From assembly GCF_029223485.1 (NCBI RefSeq), contig NZ_JARHTP010000038.1, forward strand, positions 1-43,801: a stretch of 43,801 bases of DNA. The letters run 5' to 3'. Under the pieces are notes generated by a model. That model saw only the letters and a program-made list of their open reading frames with translations. It did no database searches and had not been told where the DNA came from. Of the stretch, positions 30,818 through 38,908 are shown in pieces. Both the position numbers and the translations under genes were made by a program. How positions within the stretch are numbered: position 1 is the first letter of the stretch; each line of letters opens with the position of its first letter. This stretch comes from Streptomyces coacervatus. Its GTDB lineage: Bacteria > Actinomycetota > Actinomycetes > Streptomycetales > Streptomycetaceae.

Positions 30818-32166
30818 TCCTTCGGCTTCGCCTCCTTCGCCGCGAGGAGCCGGTCGCGGGACTCCTCGACGAGTTGCCGCGCCCTCGCGACGTCGGCCGT
30901 CAGCCTGCCGTCGCGCTTGCGGATCACGCCGTCGACGATGACCGTCTCGACGTTGGAGACGTCCGCGCAGAGCGTGACCGCGGACGCCGCGTCGTGCACC
31001 GGCGCGATGTTCAGTGCGGTGGCGTCGAGGGCGACGATGTCGGCGCGCTTGCCGGGGGTCAGGGAACCGGTGCGGTGCTCCAGTCCCGCGACATGCGCGC
31101 CGTTGCTTGTGGCGATCTCCAGCATCTGACGTGCCGTCAGCATGGTGTTCGGGACGGGCAGGTTGGCGTGCCAGCAGTCGGCGTTGACCCGGGCGCGCTC
31201 GGCGCCGAAGGCCGCGCGGATCTGGGTGAACATGTCGCCGGGCACGGTGGTGACGACGTCGATGCTCAGGGACGGCCTCAGGCCGTGCTCGATCGCCGCC
31301 ATGACGGGCGGCCAGCCGTGGCCCATCTGGGTCTCCACCTGCGGCGCGACCGACACCGTACCGCCGCTGTCGGCGACCATCCGCCACTCCTCCTCGCTGA
31401 GGTGGCAGCAGTGGATGTAGGTGGTGTCCGGGCCGAGGAGGCCCAGGTCGTGGAGTTGTTTCACCATGCCGAAGCGGCCGGCGAGCCGCCCCATCGCCAC
31501 ATGCACTGTGATCGGGATGTCCAGTTCGCGGGCGAGGGACCACTCGGACGTGACGACGTCGTTGACGCAGAAGCCGGGGCCGCGGGTGGCGAGGGCCATG
31601 GTCAGCAGGCCGTCGTCGGAGGAGAAGTACTTGGCGCGGATGCGGCGTACGTCGTCGCCCGGGATCGCGATCTTGCTCTCGAACCAGTAGTCCGCGAGGG
31701 AGGTGTTGGCGCTGCCGTAGGCGTACTGGGCGCGGATGCCGGTCTCCGTCAGCGCCTGGACCGCGGCGTCCGGGTGCTCGGGCGTGTTGTTGATGTGGGA
31801 CCAGTCGACGAGGGTCGTGATGCCGGCGTTGAGGCACTCCAGGGCGCCGGCGAGGTTGGCCGCGTACACGTCCTCGGGCGTATAGAGCGGGGCGAAGGTG
31901 TCGAGGATGTCCACGAAGTAGTCGTCGAGGGTGGCGTCGGGGGCGACGCCCCGGATCGAGGCCTCCCAGGTGTGGCGGTGGGTGTCGACGAAGCCGGGGA
32001 TCACGATGCGGCCGGTCATGTCGAGGACCTCGGCGTCCGCACTGATCTCCGGCTGCACCGCCGCGATCCGGCCGTCCTCGATCAGGACGTCACCCCTCGG
32101 CAGGTCCCCGACGGAGGGATCCATCGAGAGCACGTGCCCGGCGCGAAGCAGTATCCGATTGGTCAT
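30814..32166 (-). CDS. Amidohydrolase (cytosine/triazine/guanine-deaminase type)
   Basis: The 450-aa product is a metal-dependent amidohydrolase of the subtype III TIM-barrel group. Metal ligands are seen as GFVDTHRHTWEAS (H-x-H near residue 62), ITVHVAMG (His), IHCCHLSEEEW (His) and SLSIDVVTT (Asp). The C-terminal beta-sandwich has LTPGKRADIVALD. Members deaminate or dechlorinate heterocycles such as guanine, 8-oxoguanine, N-formyl compounds or s-triazines. GAGGAGGAAGC precedes ATG 32166. It lies 31 bases after the E1 beta stop, and is overlapped by the bicupin gene. The substrate is not known, but it should contain a C-N bond. Confidence 0.92.
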   Translation of the reverse strand: MTNRILLRAGHVLSMDPSVGDLPRGDVLIEDGRIAAVQPEISADAEVLDMTGRIVIPGFVDTHRHTWEASIRGVAPDATLDDYFVDILDTFAPLYTPEDVYAANLAGALECLNAGITTLVDWSHINNTPEHPDAAVQALTETGIRAQYAYGSANTSLADYWFESKIAIPGDDVRRIRAKYFSSDDGLLTMALATRGPGFCVNDVVTSEWSLARELDIPITVHVAMGRLAGRFGMVKQLHDLGLLGPDTTYIHCCHLSEEEWRMVADSGGTVSVAPQVETQMGHGWPPVMAAIEHGLRPSLSIDVVTTVPGDMFTQIRAAFGAERARVNADCWHANLPVPNTMLTARQMLEIATSNGAHVAGLEHRTGSLTPGKRADIVALDATALNIAPVHDAASAVTLCADVSNVETVIVDGVIRKRDGRLTADVARARQLVEESRDRLLAAKEAKPKE

Positions 32167-32197
32167 CGCGCTTCCTCCTCAGGGGTGTCAGGGGTGT

Positions 32198-33196
32198 TCA
32201 GTACGCGGCGAGCCTCCGCACGGCCGCCACGACCTTGTCCACGGTGGGAATGACTTGCTCCTCCAGCGCGTCGGCGAACGGCAGCGGCACGCACTCCCCC
32301 GTCACCCGGCGCACCGGCGCGTCCAGCAGTCCGAAGCCCTCGTCGGCGACGACCGACACGAGGGTGGCGCCCCAGCCGCCCTGGTAGGGGTTCTCCTCGA
32401 CGGTCACCAGGCGTGAGGTGCGGCCGAGGGAGGCCAGGACGGTGGCGACATCGAGCGGGACGAGGCAGCGCAGGTCGACGACCTCGGCGTCGATGCCCTC
32501 GTCGGCGAGGAGTTCGGCGGCCCTCAGCGCCAGGGGCACCATGGCGGCGAGGGCGACCAGGGTCACGTCGGAGCCCTCGCGCACGACCGTCGCCCGCCCC
32601 AGCTCGACCACGTGATCCGGCGGCGCCGGGGCGCCCTTGCTCGCCAGCAGGCCCTTGTGCTCGAAGAAGACCACCGGGTCGTCGCTGCGGATCGCCGCCG
32701 CCATCATGCCGATGACGTCGGCGGGCGTGGCGGGAGCGGCGATCTTCAGTCCGGGGACGGTCAGCGCCCAGTTCTCGGTGGCCTGCGAGTGCTGGGCGCC
32801 GAAGCCGAGCCCACCGCCGTTGGCGGTGCGCACGACGAGCGGGACGGTGACCTGACCCCCCGTCATGTACCGCACCTTCGGTATCTCGTTGGCGAGGTAG
32901 TCCCAGCAACAGGCCAGGAAGTCGGAGAACATGATCTCGGCGACCGGCCGCATCCCGGTCATCGCGGCGCCCATCGCCGCGCCCACGATGGCCTGTTCGG
33001 AGATCGGCGTGTCCCACACCCGCTCGGGCCCGAACTCCTCCCGCAGCCCGACGGTCGTCTTGAACACCCCGCCCGCCTCGCCGATGTCCTCGCCGAGGCA
33101 TACGACGGCCGGGTCCCGGCGCATCTCCCGCGCGATGCCCTCGGCGACCGCCTCCCGGTAGGTGATGACGTCGCGGTCGGTCCTCACGTCCGCCAT
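32198..33196 (-). CDS. 2-oxoacid dehydrogenase E1 component, beta subunit
   Basis: The 332-aa product matches E1 beta of pyruvate, acetoin or branched-chain dehydrogenases. It opens TYREAVAEGIAREMRRDPAV, VCLGEDIGEAGGVFKTTVGL and has DTPISEQAIVGAAMGAAMTG, with the Glu that activates thiamine diphosphate. The C-terminal domain includes VEENPYQGGWGATLVS. ATG 33196 lies 13 bases inside the end of the E1 alpha gene, so the two are coupled and form an alpha2-beta2 enzyme. No E2 or E3 gene follows, unlike in a standard complex. Confidence 0.93.
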   Translation of the reverse strand: MADVRTDRDVITYREAVAEGIAREMRRDPAVVCLGEDIGEAGGVFKTTVGLREEFGPERVWDTPISEQAIVGAAMGAAMTGMRPVAEIMFSDFLACCWDYLANEIPKVRYMTGGQVTVPLVVRTANGGGLGFGAQHSQATENWALTVPGLKIAAPATPADVIGMMAAAIRSDDPVVFFEHKGLLASKGAPAPPDHVVELGRATVVREGSDVTLVALAAMVPLALRAAELLADEGIDAEVVDLRCLVPLDVATVLASLGRTSRLVTVEENPYQGGWGATLVSVVADEGFGLLDAPVRRVTGECVPLPFADALEEQVIPTVDKVVAAVRRLAAY

Positions 33197-34167
33197 GCCG
33201 CACCTCCGTCCGCCCACACATCGGTCAGCGCCTCGCCCGGATCGGGCGGCGGCGCGTTCTTCGCCGCCTCGACCGCCTTCTGTACGACGTCACGGGCGCG
33301 CTCGTCGGCCGCGGTGACCGTCTCCTCGGGTACCCCAAGCTCCGCGAGGCGGCCGCGGGCGAGGTCCAACGGGTCGTGCTTGAGCCAGCGTTCGACCTCC
33401 TCGGCCGGGCGGTAGGTGGCCGGGTCGGCGCGGCTGTGCCCGAAGTGGCGGTAGGTCTCGGCCTCCAGCAGAGCGGGCCCGTCTCCTGCGCGGGCCCGCT
33501 GTGCCAGGGCGGCCACCGCCTCCTTGACCGCCACGACGTCGTTGCCGTCGACGACCTCGCCGGGGATGCCGTACGCGGGCGCCCGGTCGGCCGCCGGACG
33601 GGCGACGGCCGTGACGTCGGCGATCGGCGTGTACTCCATGTACAGGTTGTTCTCGCAGACGAACAGCACGGGCAGCTTCCATACGGCGGCCAGGTTGAGC
33701 GCCTCGTGGAAGGCACCGATGTTGGTGGCGCCGTCGCCGAAGAAGGCGACCGCGATCTGCCCGGTGCCGCGCAGCCGGGCCGACCAGGCGGCGCCGACCG
33801 CCATCGGCAGGTGGGCGCCGACGATGGCGTAGGAGCCGAGCATGCCCAGGGACGCCTTGGTGAGGTGCATGGAGCCGCCCTTGGCCTTGCACAACCCCGT
33901 GGCGCGGCTCATGAGTTCGGCGAGGCACTCCTCGGGGGTGGCACCGCGGGCCATCGCGTGGTGGTGGCCGCGGTAGGTGGCGAAGACGTAGTCGTCGGGG
34001 CGCAGGGCGGCGCTCGCGCCGACGGCGATCGCCTCGTGCCCGGCGGCGAGGTGGGTGGTGCCCTTGACCAGTCCGGACAGGAACAGGTCGTGGGCGGCCT
34101 TCTCGGTACGCCGGATGACGGCCATCTGCTCGTACAGGGTGAGGAGTTCGTCGCGGTCGACCACCAT
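33184..34167 (-). CDS. 2-oxoacid dehydrogenase E1 component, alpha subunit
   Basis: The 327-aa product has the thiamine-diphosphate site GDGATNIGAFHEALNLAAVW ... ENN (G-D-G ... N-N pattern) and the start ELLTLYEQMAVIRRTEKAAH. The region KAKGGSMHLTKASLGMLGSY is characteristic of acetoin and pyruvate-type E1 alpha. HFGHSRADPATYRP lies in the loop near the active site. TGATG links the stop of the M24 gene to ATG 34167; a TTG one codon earlier is also possible. Partner is the next gene. The substrate is a 2-oxoacid or acetoin-like compound; no transferase partner is visible in the window. Confidence 0.93.
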   Translation of the reverse strand: MVVDRDELLTLYEQMAVIRRTEKAAHDLFLSGLVKGTTHLAAGHEAIAVGASAALRPDDYVFATYRGHHHAMARGATPEECLAELMSRATGLCKAKGGSMHLTKASLGMLGSYAIVGAHLPMAVGAAWSARLRGTGQIAVAFFGDGATNIGAFHEALNLAAVWKLPVLFVCENNLYMEYTPIADVTAVARPAADRAPAYGIPGEVVDGNDVVAVKEAVAALAQRARAGDGPALLEAETYRHFGHSRADPATYRPAEEVERWLKHDPLDLARGRLAELGVPEETVTAADERARDVVQKAVEAAKNAPPPDPGEALTDVWADGGAAWRT

Positions 34168-35501
34168 CAAGTCCCCCCGTCCGTACGGGTGTTGAGGTGG
34201 GACTGGGCCTCGCGGCGGGTGTTGAGCTCGCCGCCGACCGTCCAGTACTTGCGGCCCGCGACGAGGAGTTCCTCGGCCGGGAACTTGGTGATGACCTCGC
34301 AGCCGTCGGCGGTGACGACCAGCTCCTCCTCGATACGGGCCGCGGACCAGCCGTCGGCGGCCGGCCAGTAGGTCTCCAGGGCGAACACCATGCCCTCTTC
34401 GAGGACTTCGGGGTGATCGAGGGAGACCAGACGGCTGAAGATGGGCTTCTCCCAGATCGACAGACCGACGCCGTGGCCATACTGCAGGGCGAAGGCGGCG
34501 GTCTCGTCTGCGAAGCCGAACTCCTCGGCGCGCGGCCAGACTTGGACGATGTCGGCGGTGGTGGCGCCCGGTCGGACGAGGGCGATGGCCTCGTCCATGT
34601 ACTCACGGCAGCGGACGTAGGCGTCGCGTTGGGCGCGGGAGGCGCTGCCGACGGCGAAGGTGCGGTAGTAGCAGGTGCGGTAGCCGAGGTGGCTGTGGAG
34701 GATGTCGAAGAAGGCGGGGTCGCCGGGGCGGATCAGGCGGTCGCTGTAGACGTGCGGGTGGGGTGAACAGCGTTCGCCGGAGATGGCGTTGACGCCTTCG
34801 ACGTACTCGCTGCCGAGGTCGTACAACACCTTGCTGACCAGGCCGACGCACTCGTTCTCACGGACCCCCGGGCGCAGGTAGCCATAGAGCTCCTCATACG
34901 CCGCGTCGACCATCGCGCAGGCCTGGGTGAGCAGGGCGATCTCGTCGTGGGTCTTGGTGCGGCGGGCCTCCAGGAAGACCTGCTGGCCGTCGACGACGTC
35001 GATGCCCTCGGCGCGCAGGGCGGCCAGGACGGGCATCTCGGCGACGTCGATACCGAGGGGTTCGTTCGCGAGGCCGTGTTCGCGCAGTTCGGTGGCGATC
35101 TTCCGGGCGACGTCCTCGGCGATGCCCGCGTCCGGGTGGAAGGCTCCGCGCAATGTCGAAATCCCGGCGCGGGCGCCGGTGGGCGGGCCGCCCTTGCCGT
35201 CGCTGTAGTCCAGCCAGGGGTTGTACAGCTGGTGGTGGCGGGCGGCGGAGCCGAAGTCCCAGACGACCGGTTCGCCGCCGCGCACCAGCAGGGCGAAGCG
35301 GATCAGCTTGTCCATCGCCCAGGTGCCGATGTGCGTGGCGGTCATATAGCGGATGTTGGCGAAGTCGAAGCTGAGCACGGCGCCGAGCGATGAGCGGTTC
35401 AGTGTCTCGTGGAGCCTGGCCAGCCGCTCCTTGCGGAGCCGGTCCAGGTCGATGCGCTCTTCCCAGTCGACGGCATTGGGTCCGAACGTACGGATCGCCA
35501 T
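34167..35501 (-). CDS. M24-family aminopeptidase/creatinase-like hydrolase
   Basis: The 444-aa product has the creatinase N-domain (about 30-175) and the pita-bread M24 domain (about 180-430). Expected metal ligands in order are Asp 266 (FFDI), then a position where Asp is usual but Cys 277 is found (GYRTCYYRTF), His 343 (YGHGVGLSIWEKP), Glu 376 (FALETYWP) and Glu 391 (RIEEELVV). So four of five ligands are kept. Creatinases and ectoine hydrolases are relatives that open C-N bonds in small compounds. ATG 35501 is preferred because GTGGGGGTGG precedes it; ATG 35534 is an alternative. It is the first enzyme gene after the XRE regulator. Confidence 0.9.
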   Translation of the reverse strand: MAIRTFGPNAVDWEERIDLDRLRKERLARLHETLNRSSLGAVLSFDFANIRYMTATHIGTWAMDKLIRFALLVRGGEPVVWDFGSAARHHQLYNPWLDYSDGKGGPPTGARAGISTLRGAFHPDAGIAEDVARKIATELREHGLANEPLGIDVAEMPVLAALRAEGIDVVDGQQVFLEARRTKTHDEIALLTQACAMVDAAYEELYGYLRPGVRENECVGLVSKVLYDLGSEYVEGVNAISGERCSPHPHVYSDRLIRPGDPAFFDILHSHLGYRTCYYRTFAVGSASRAQRDAYVRCREYMDEAIALVRPGATTADIVQVWPRAEEFGFADETAAFALQYGHGVGLSIWEKPIFSRLVSLDHPEVLEEGMVFALETYWPAADGWSAARIEEELVVTADGCEVITKFPAEELLVAGRKYWTVGGELNTRREAQSHLNTRTDGGT

Positions 35502-35521
35502 GGCGACCACCCCCACTTCGG

Positions 35522-35550
35522 AGTGAACGACCATGCCGCACGGGTGTCAA
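35522..35550 (-). promoter_or_regulatory. Candidate promoter for the M24 gene and those after it
   Basis: On the minus strand TTGACA (35550-35545) is followed after 17 bases by TTCACT (35527-35522). Transcription would start near 35515, leaving a short leader with the GGGGG-rich ribosome binding site before ATG 35501. The -35 box is perfect, the -10 only fair. Confidence 0.4.
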
Positions 35551-35553
35551 GTG

Positions 35554-36228
35554 TTACTGAACGCCTTGGCTGAACACGAACCAGACGCCGACGGCAGGCT
35601 CAGCACCATCGTTGCGGTAGCGGTGCGGGGTTGTCGACTCGAAGCAGACGGCGTCGCCGGGACCCAGCGTGTACTCGTCGAAGCCGAGGGTGAGAACGAG
35701 CTCGCCGGAGGTCAGACAGCCGTACTCGGTGCCCGTGTGCCGCATCAGGCCGCCGGAGCTGGAGGAGCAGCCGCCGGGCCGGTAGGTCACCAGCAGGAAG
35801 TCGACGTCGGTGCCCGGAACATGCCCGAGCCGCTCCCACACGACGCCCGAGTCCAGCTCCAGCAGCTCCCGCTCACCGGGCGTGACCAGCGGCCCGATGC
35901 GCCGGCCCGGGTCGGCGGCGAAGGCGGCAAGGGAGTGCAGGACGGTGGCGGGGGCGGCGGACGCGGCCACGACCGGGGATACGGCGGCCTCGTCCTCGTA
36001 CGCGTCGGACCCCTCATGGGTGTCGAAGAGCGACTCCACGGAGATCGACAGTGCGGTGGTGATGGCGTACAGCGTGCTCACCGACGGCTGGCTCTTGCCG
36101 GTCTCGATCTGGGAGACCAGGCTCGCGGAGACGCCGATCTCCCGCGCGAGGGCGCGCAGGCTCACGCCTCTGGCGAGGCGTGCCTGCCGGATGCGTGCGC
36201 CGACGGGCGGCACGGCGGCAGGAGCCAC
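35554..36228 (-). CDS. XRE-family regulator with C-terminal cupin
   Basis: The 224-aa product has an N-terminal HTH (RIRQARLARGVSLRALAREI, GVSASLVSQIETGKSQPSVS, TLYAITTALSISVESLF, about residues 12-68), a linker, and a C-terminal cupin (about 145-222: TGTEYGCLTSGELVLTLGFD, YTLGPGDAVCFESTTPHRYR). This is the PuuR/SutR-type layout, where the cupin binds a metabolite. GTG 36228 follows AGAGGGGAG. It leads the eight-gene operon, 52 bases before the M24 gene, and probably controls it in answer to a pathway compound. Confidence 0.93.
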   Translation of the reverse strand: MAPAAVPPVGARIRQARLARGVSLRALAREIGVSASLVSQIETGKSQPSVSTLYAITTALSISVESLFDTHEGSDAYEDEAAVSPVVAASAAPATVLHSLAAFAADPGRRIGPLVTPGERELLELDSGVVWERLGHVPGTDVDFLLVTYRPGGCSSSSGGLMRHTGTEYGCLTSGELVLTLGFDEYTLGPGDAVCFESTTPHRYRNDGAEPAVGVWFVFSQGVQ

Positions 36229-36386
36229 GGCTGCTCCCCTCTCGGGCTTCTCGGGCTTCTCGGGCCGACATGTGCAGCACCATTGAACAGCCGGGGCGGG
36301 CCGCGACGCCAGAGCCTCGGGCGACGCCCAGGTCCGTACGTCGGCACCAGGCGCTCCGCTGGATGTGCCGCGATGGTCTGTCGGTC

Positions 36387-36467
36387 GTCTGCGGCGGCGT
36401 CGTGGCTGGTCGCGCCCACGCGGCGGAGCCGCATATGGATGCAGCCCCGCGCCCCTTCAGGGCGCGG
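36387..36467 (-). repeat. Left copy of an 81-bp inverted repeat
   Basis: The minus strand of this segment matches 41670-41750: a GC hairpin, then a part beginning GGGGCTG and including ATATGCGGCTCCGCCGCGTG, ending GCCGCAGAC. In the 57 bp after the hairpin I count four differences. Such elements occur often in Streptomyces chromosomes next to gene ends. Confidence 0.85.
36447..36467 (-). terminator. Hairpin downstream of the histidine kinase gene
   Basis: CCGCGCCC-CTTCA-GGGCGCGG folds into a perfect 8-bp stem. It lies 31 bases beyond the stop of the histidine kinase gene on the minus strand and probably ends its transcript. Confidence 0.65.
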
Positions 36468-36497
36468 CCGGACCGCAGCGGGCTTCGCATGACCTGC

Positions 36498-37661
36498 CTA
36501 GCCCGCCGGGAACACCGCCCGGACCTCCCAGCCGATCCCGGCGCGCGGGCCCGCGTGCAGTTCGCCGCCGAGTGCCGTCACCCGCTCCTTCAGGCCGACC
36601 AGGCCGAAGCCGCCGCCGTGGGCCGCGGCCGGGAGCTGGGTGCCGCCGCGGCCGTCGTCCGTCACCGACACCGACAGATGGCCGGCGTCGTAGCGCACCT
36701 GGACGGCGATCTCGGCGGCGTCGGCCGCGTGGCGCCGCACGTTCGTCAGCGCCTCCTGGACGACCCGGAAGGCTGCCGCCTGCACCTCGTGCGGGAGGTC
36801 GTCGGGGACGGTGGGATCGCTGTACAGGGTGGCCTTCTGGACGGGGCCGGCGAAGCCCTCCGTCAGGCCGGCGATGCCCGCCAGGTCGCCCACCGGGCGG
36901 CGGTCGGCCTCCTCCCCGGTGTCGCGCAGCACGCCGACCGTGCGGCGCATCGACGCCAGTGCCTCGGTCGCGGCGCGTTCGATGCCCGCGAGAACGGGGT
37001 CGAGGTCGTCCGGCTGAGTGGTCGCCATCATGCGGGCCACCTGGGTCTGCACGAGGATGCCGGTGACGTGGTGGGCGACGAAGTCGTGCAGGTCGGCGGC
37101 GATCGCTACCCGCTCCTCGCGGCGGGTCTCGGTGACGGCCACGGTGCGGCGGTAGTCGAGGGAGCGCAGATAGGCCGCGAGCCCGGCGACGATCCCGATC
37201 ACGACCAGGCCCCCGACCATGAAGCCGAGGGTCGTGCCGTCCTTGAGCGAGTGGGAGTAGCGGACCGGCAGGAGCAGCAGGGCGACGCCGTCCAGCAGAC
37301 CGCACGCCACGGCCCACGAGGGCGGGCAGTGCCGTACGGCCACGAACAGCAGGCACAGCAGAATCGTCGCCTCGCCCGGGCCGAAGAGGGCCTCCCGGCC
37401 GGCCAGCAGCGCGCCTGCCGTGAAGAGCAGGGAGGCCAACGCCGTTACGGCGGCGCGCAGTTGAGGGGTCAGCCACGCCGGGCGCCGGTTTGCCGGCCAC
37501 AGGACAGCGGTCAGGCCGGCCAGGAGCAGCACGGCGGTCGGCCACAGGCTCTGGTCCGCGTTGCCCACGTTCGCGATGTCGGCGACCGACGCCGCGAGCA
37601 GGAAGCCGACGCCGAATCCGCGGGCGCAGCCGCCGCCGGAGATGGAGGTCATGCGGTTCAC
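36498..37661 (-). CDS. Sensor histidine kinase (NarL-partner type)
   Basis: The 387-aa product has five or six membrane segments in the first 165 residues with hardly any extracellular part. A HisKA_3 helix follows: EERVAIAADLHDFVAHHVTG with His 192 as the phosphorylation site. The ATPase domain has VVQEALTNVRRHA (N box), VTDDGRGG (G1) and GGGFGLVGLKERVTALGGEL (G2). The short sensor type without a large loop resembles kinases that feel the membrane or their own transporter. It is divergent to the DUF4333-ABC-permease-regulator unit, and its natural partner is the response regulator at 40984. GTG 37661 or ATG 37652 may start it; neither has a strong binding site. Confidence 0.92.
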   Translation of the reverse strand: MNRMTSISGGGCARGFGVGFLLAASVADIANVGNADQSLWPTAVLLLAGLTAVLWPANRRPAWLTPQLRAAVTALASLLFTAGALLAGREALFGPGEATILLCLLFVAVRHCPPSWAVACGLLDGVALLLLPVRYSHSLKDGTTLGFMVGGLVVIGIVAGLAAYLRSLDYRRTVAVTETRREERVAIAADLHDFVAHHVTGILVQTQVARMMATTQPDDLDPVLAGIERAATEALASMRRTVGVLRDTGEEADRRPVGDLAGIAGLTEGFAGPVQKATLYSDPTVPDDLPHEVQAAAFRVVQEALTNVRRHAADAAEIAVQVRYDAGHLSVSVTDDGRGGTQLPAAAHGGGFGLVGLKERVTALGGELHAGPRAGIGWEVRAVFPAG

Positions 37662-37815
37662 CGTAGGTGAGCCGGTGGCCCGCGGGATCGGCCGAATGGT
37701 CGAGGGGCCGCAGCGCCGACCATGGCCGTATGACCGAGGTGCGCGCAGGTGCGCGCGGGCGAGGGTGGAGCCACCTCGTCGGAGGCTTCCTCCCTCAATC
37801 CATCAGGAGTGCGTG

Positions 37816-38187
37816 ATGCAGCCCAGCAAGTTCCTCGTCGGCGCCGTCGGTGGTGCCACCGCCCTGGTCGCCCTGGGGGGCCTCGGCACGTACCTGCTGT
37901 CCGGGACCGAATCGACCAGCGAGCTCGACCGGTACTCGTCGGTGGAGGTGGACGGCCACAAGGCACTGTCGGGCAAGATCGTCGCGGGTCGCGCCGAGAG
38001 CAAGTACCACCCGCTGCCCTGGGTCGGCAAGAAGGTCTCCGGCGTCACCTGCCCGACCGGCCTGAAGGCCGTCGCAGGCGCCACCGTCACCTGCACCGGC
38101 AAGAGCAGCGGCGGCAAGAGTGTCGACATGCCGGTCTCCGTGGTGAGGGCCACGAGCACCTCCGTCACATGGAAGTTCGAGCGCTGA
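37816..38187 (+). CDS. DUF4333-like membrane-anchored or secreted protein
   Basis: The 123-aa product begins MQPSKFLVGAVGGATALVAL and continues GGLGTYLLSG, a signal or anchor segment. The mature part has the DUF4333-type pattern with two Cys (VSGVTCPTGLKAVAGATVTC), which may pair, and ends VVRATSTSVTWKFER. The family is found in actinobacterial exported proteins. AGGAG precedes ATG 37816 at a good distance. It is first in a row with ABC ATPase, permease and response regulator, so it could be an outside sensor or accessory of that transporter. The role is inferred from position. Confidence 0.75.
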   Translation: MQPSKFLVGAVGGATALVALGGLGTYLLSGTESTSELDRYSSVEVDGHKALSGKIVAGRAESKYHPLPWVGKKVSGVTCPTGLKAVAGATVTCTGKSSGGKSVDMPVSVVRATSTSVTWKFER

Positions 38188-38207
38188 GAAGGACTGGGGA
38201 AACCATC

Positions 38208-38891
38208 GTGAGCACCGTTCTGGCCGGACTCGGCCTGACCAAGAAGTACGGCTCGACCACCGCTCTGGACGGTGTCGACGTGGACGTCCGCGAGCGGGAT
38301 TCGCTGGCCATCATGGGCCCCTCCGGCTCGGGCAAGTCCACCCTGCTGCACGCCCTCGCCGGGATCATCCGCCCCGACGGCGGCACCGTGCTGCTGCGCG
38401 GACAGGCCATCGACGGCCTGAGCGAGAACAGGCTCAGCGCCCTGCGCCGCAAGCGTTTCGGTTTCGTTTTCCAGTTCGGCCAGCTGCTGCCTGAGCTGCC
38501 CGCCGAGGAGAACGTCGCGCTGCCGCTGATGCTGGAGGGCATGCCCCGCCGGCAGGCGGTCCGGCAGGCCCGCCGCTGGTTCGCACCGCTCGGCCTGGAC
38601 GGTCTTGAGCAGCGCCGCCCCGGCCAGCTGTCCGGCGGTCAGGCCCAGCGGGTGGCGATCGCCCGCGCCCTGGCCGTCCAACCCGACGTGGTCTTCGCCG
38701 ACGAGCCGACCGGCGCCCTCGACCAGACCACCAGCACCGAGGTGATACGGCTGCTCACCTCCGTCACCCGCGAGCAGGGCGCCGCCCTGGTCATGGTCAC
38801 GCACGACGCCGACGTCGCCGCCCACTGCGACCGGATCCTTCAGGTCCGCGACGGCCGGATCAGCAACCACAGCCAGTACACGGCCGTCTGA
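38208..38891 (+). CDS. ABC transporter ATPase (MacB/LolD/BceA type)
   Basis: The 227-aa product has all ATPase motifs: Walker A IMGPSGSGKSTLLHALAG, Q-loop FVFQFGQLLPEL, signature QLSGGQAQRVAIARAL, Walker B PDVVFADEPTGALD and the switch His VMVTHDAD. This is the class that works with FtsX-type permeases in removing or sensing antimicrobial peptides, or in moving lipoproteins. GTG 38208 follows GGGGA. It starts 20 bases after the DUF4333-like gene and ends 17 bases before the permease gene. Confidence 0.95.
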   Translation: MSTVLAGLGLTKKYGSTTALDGVDVDVRERDSLAIMGPSGSGKSTLLHALAGIIRPDGGTVLLRGQAIDGLSENRLSALRRKRFGFVFQFGQLLPELPAEENVALPLMLEGMPRRQAVRQARRWFAPLGLDGLEQRRPGQLSGGQAQRVAIARALAVQPDVVFADEPTGALDQTTSTEVIRLLTSVTREQGAALVMVTHDADVAAHCDRILQVRDGRISNHSQYTAV

Positions 38892-38908
38892 GCCCTTTCG
38901 GAGATGTG

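Larger units (their letters stand above)
36229..36497. other. Spacer between operons with repeats
   Basis: No gene. It contains a 9-bp tandem repeat (36239-36265, TCTCGGGCT in three copies with the last ending GCC) in the leader of the XRE gene, and the left 81-bp repeat at 36387-36467. Confidence 0.6.

Noticed and set aside
29942..31837. 631-codon minus frame reaching beyond the bicupin gene
   Set aside because: The first 340 codons are a shadow of the amidohydrolase gene in another phase; the bicupin starts at 30817.
28366..36228. Assigning the operon to allantoin or ureide breakdown
   Set aside because: A bicupin, an amidohydrolase and a HIBADH-type reductase fit loosely, but allantoinase, allantoate hydrolase and glyoxylate carboligase are not recognisable, and E1 alpha/beta has no place in that route.
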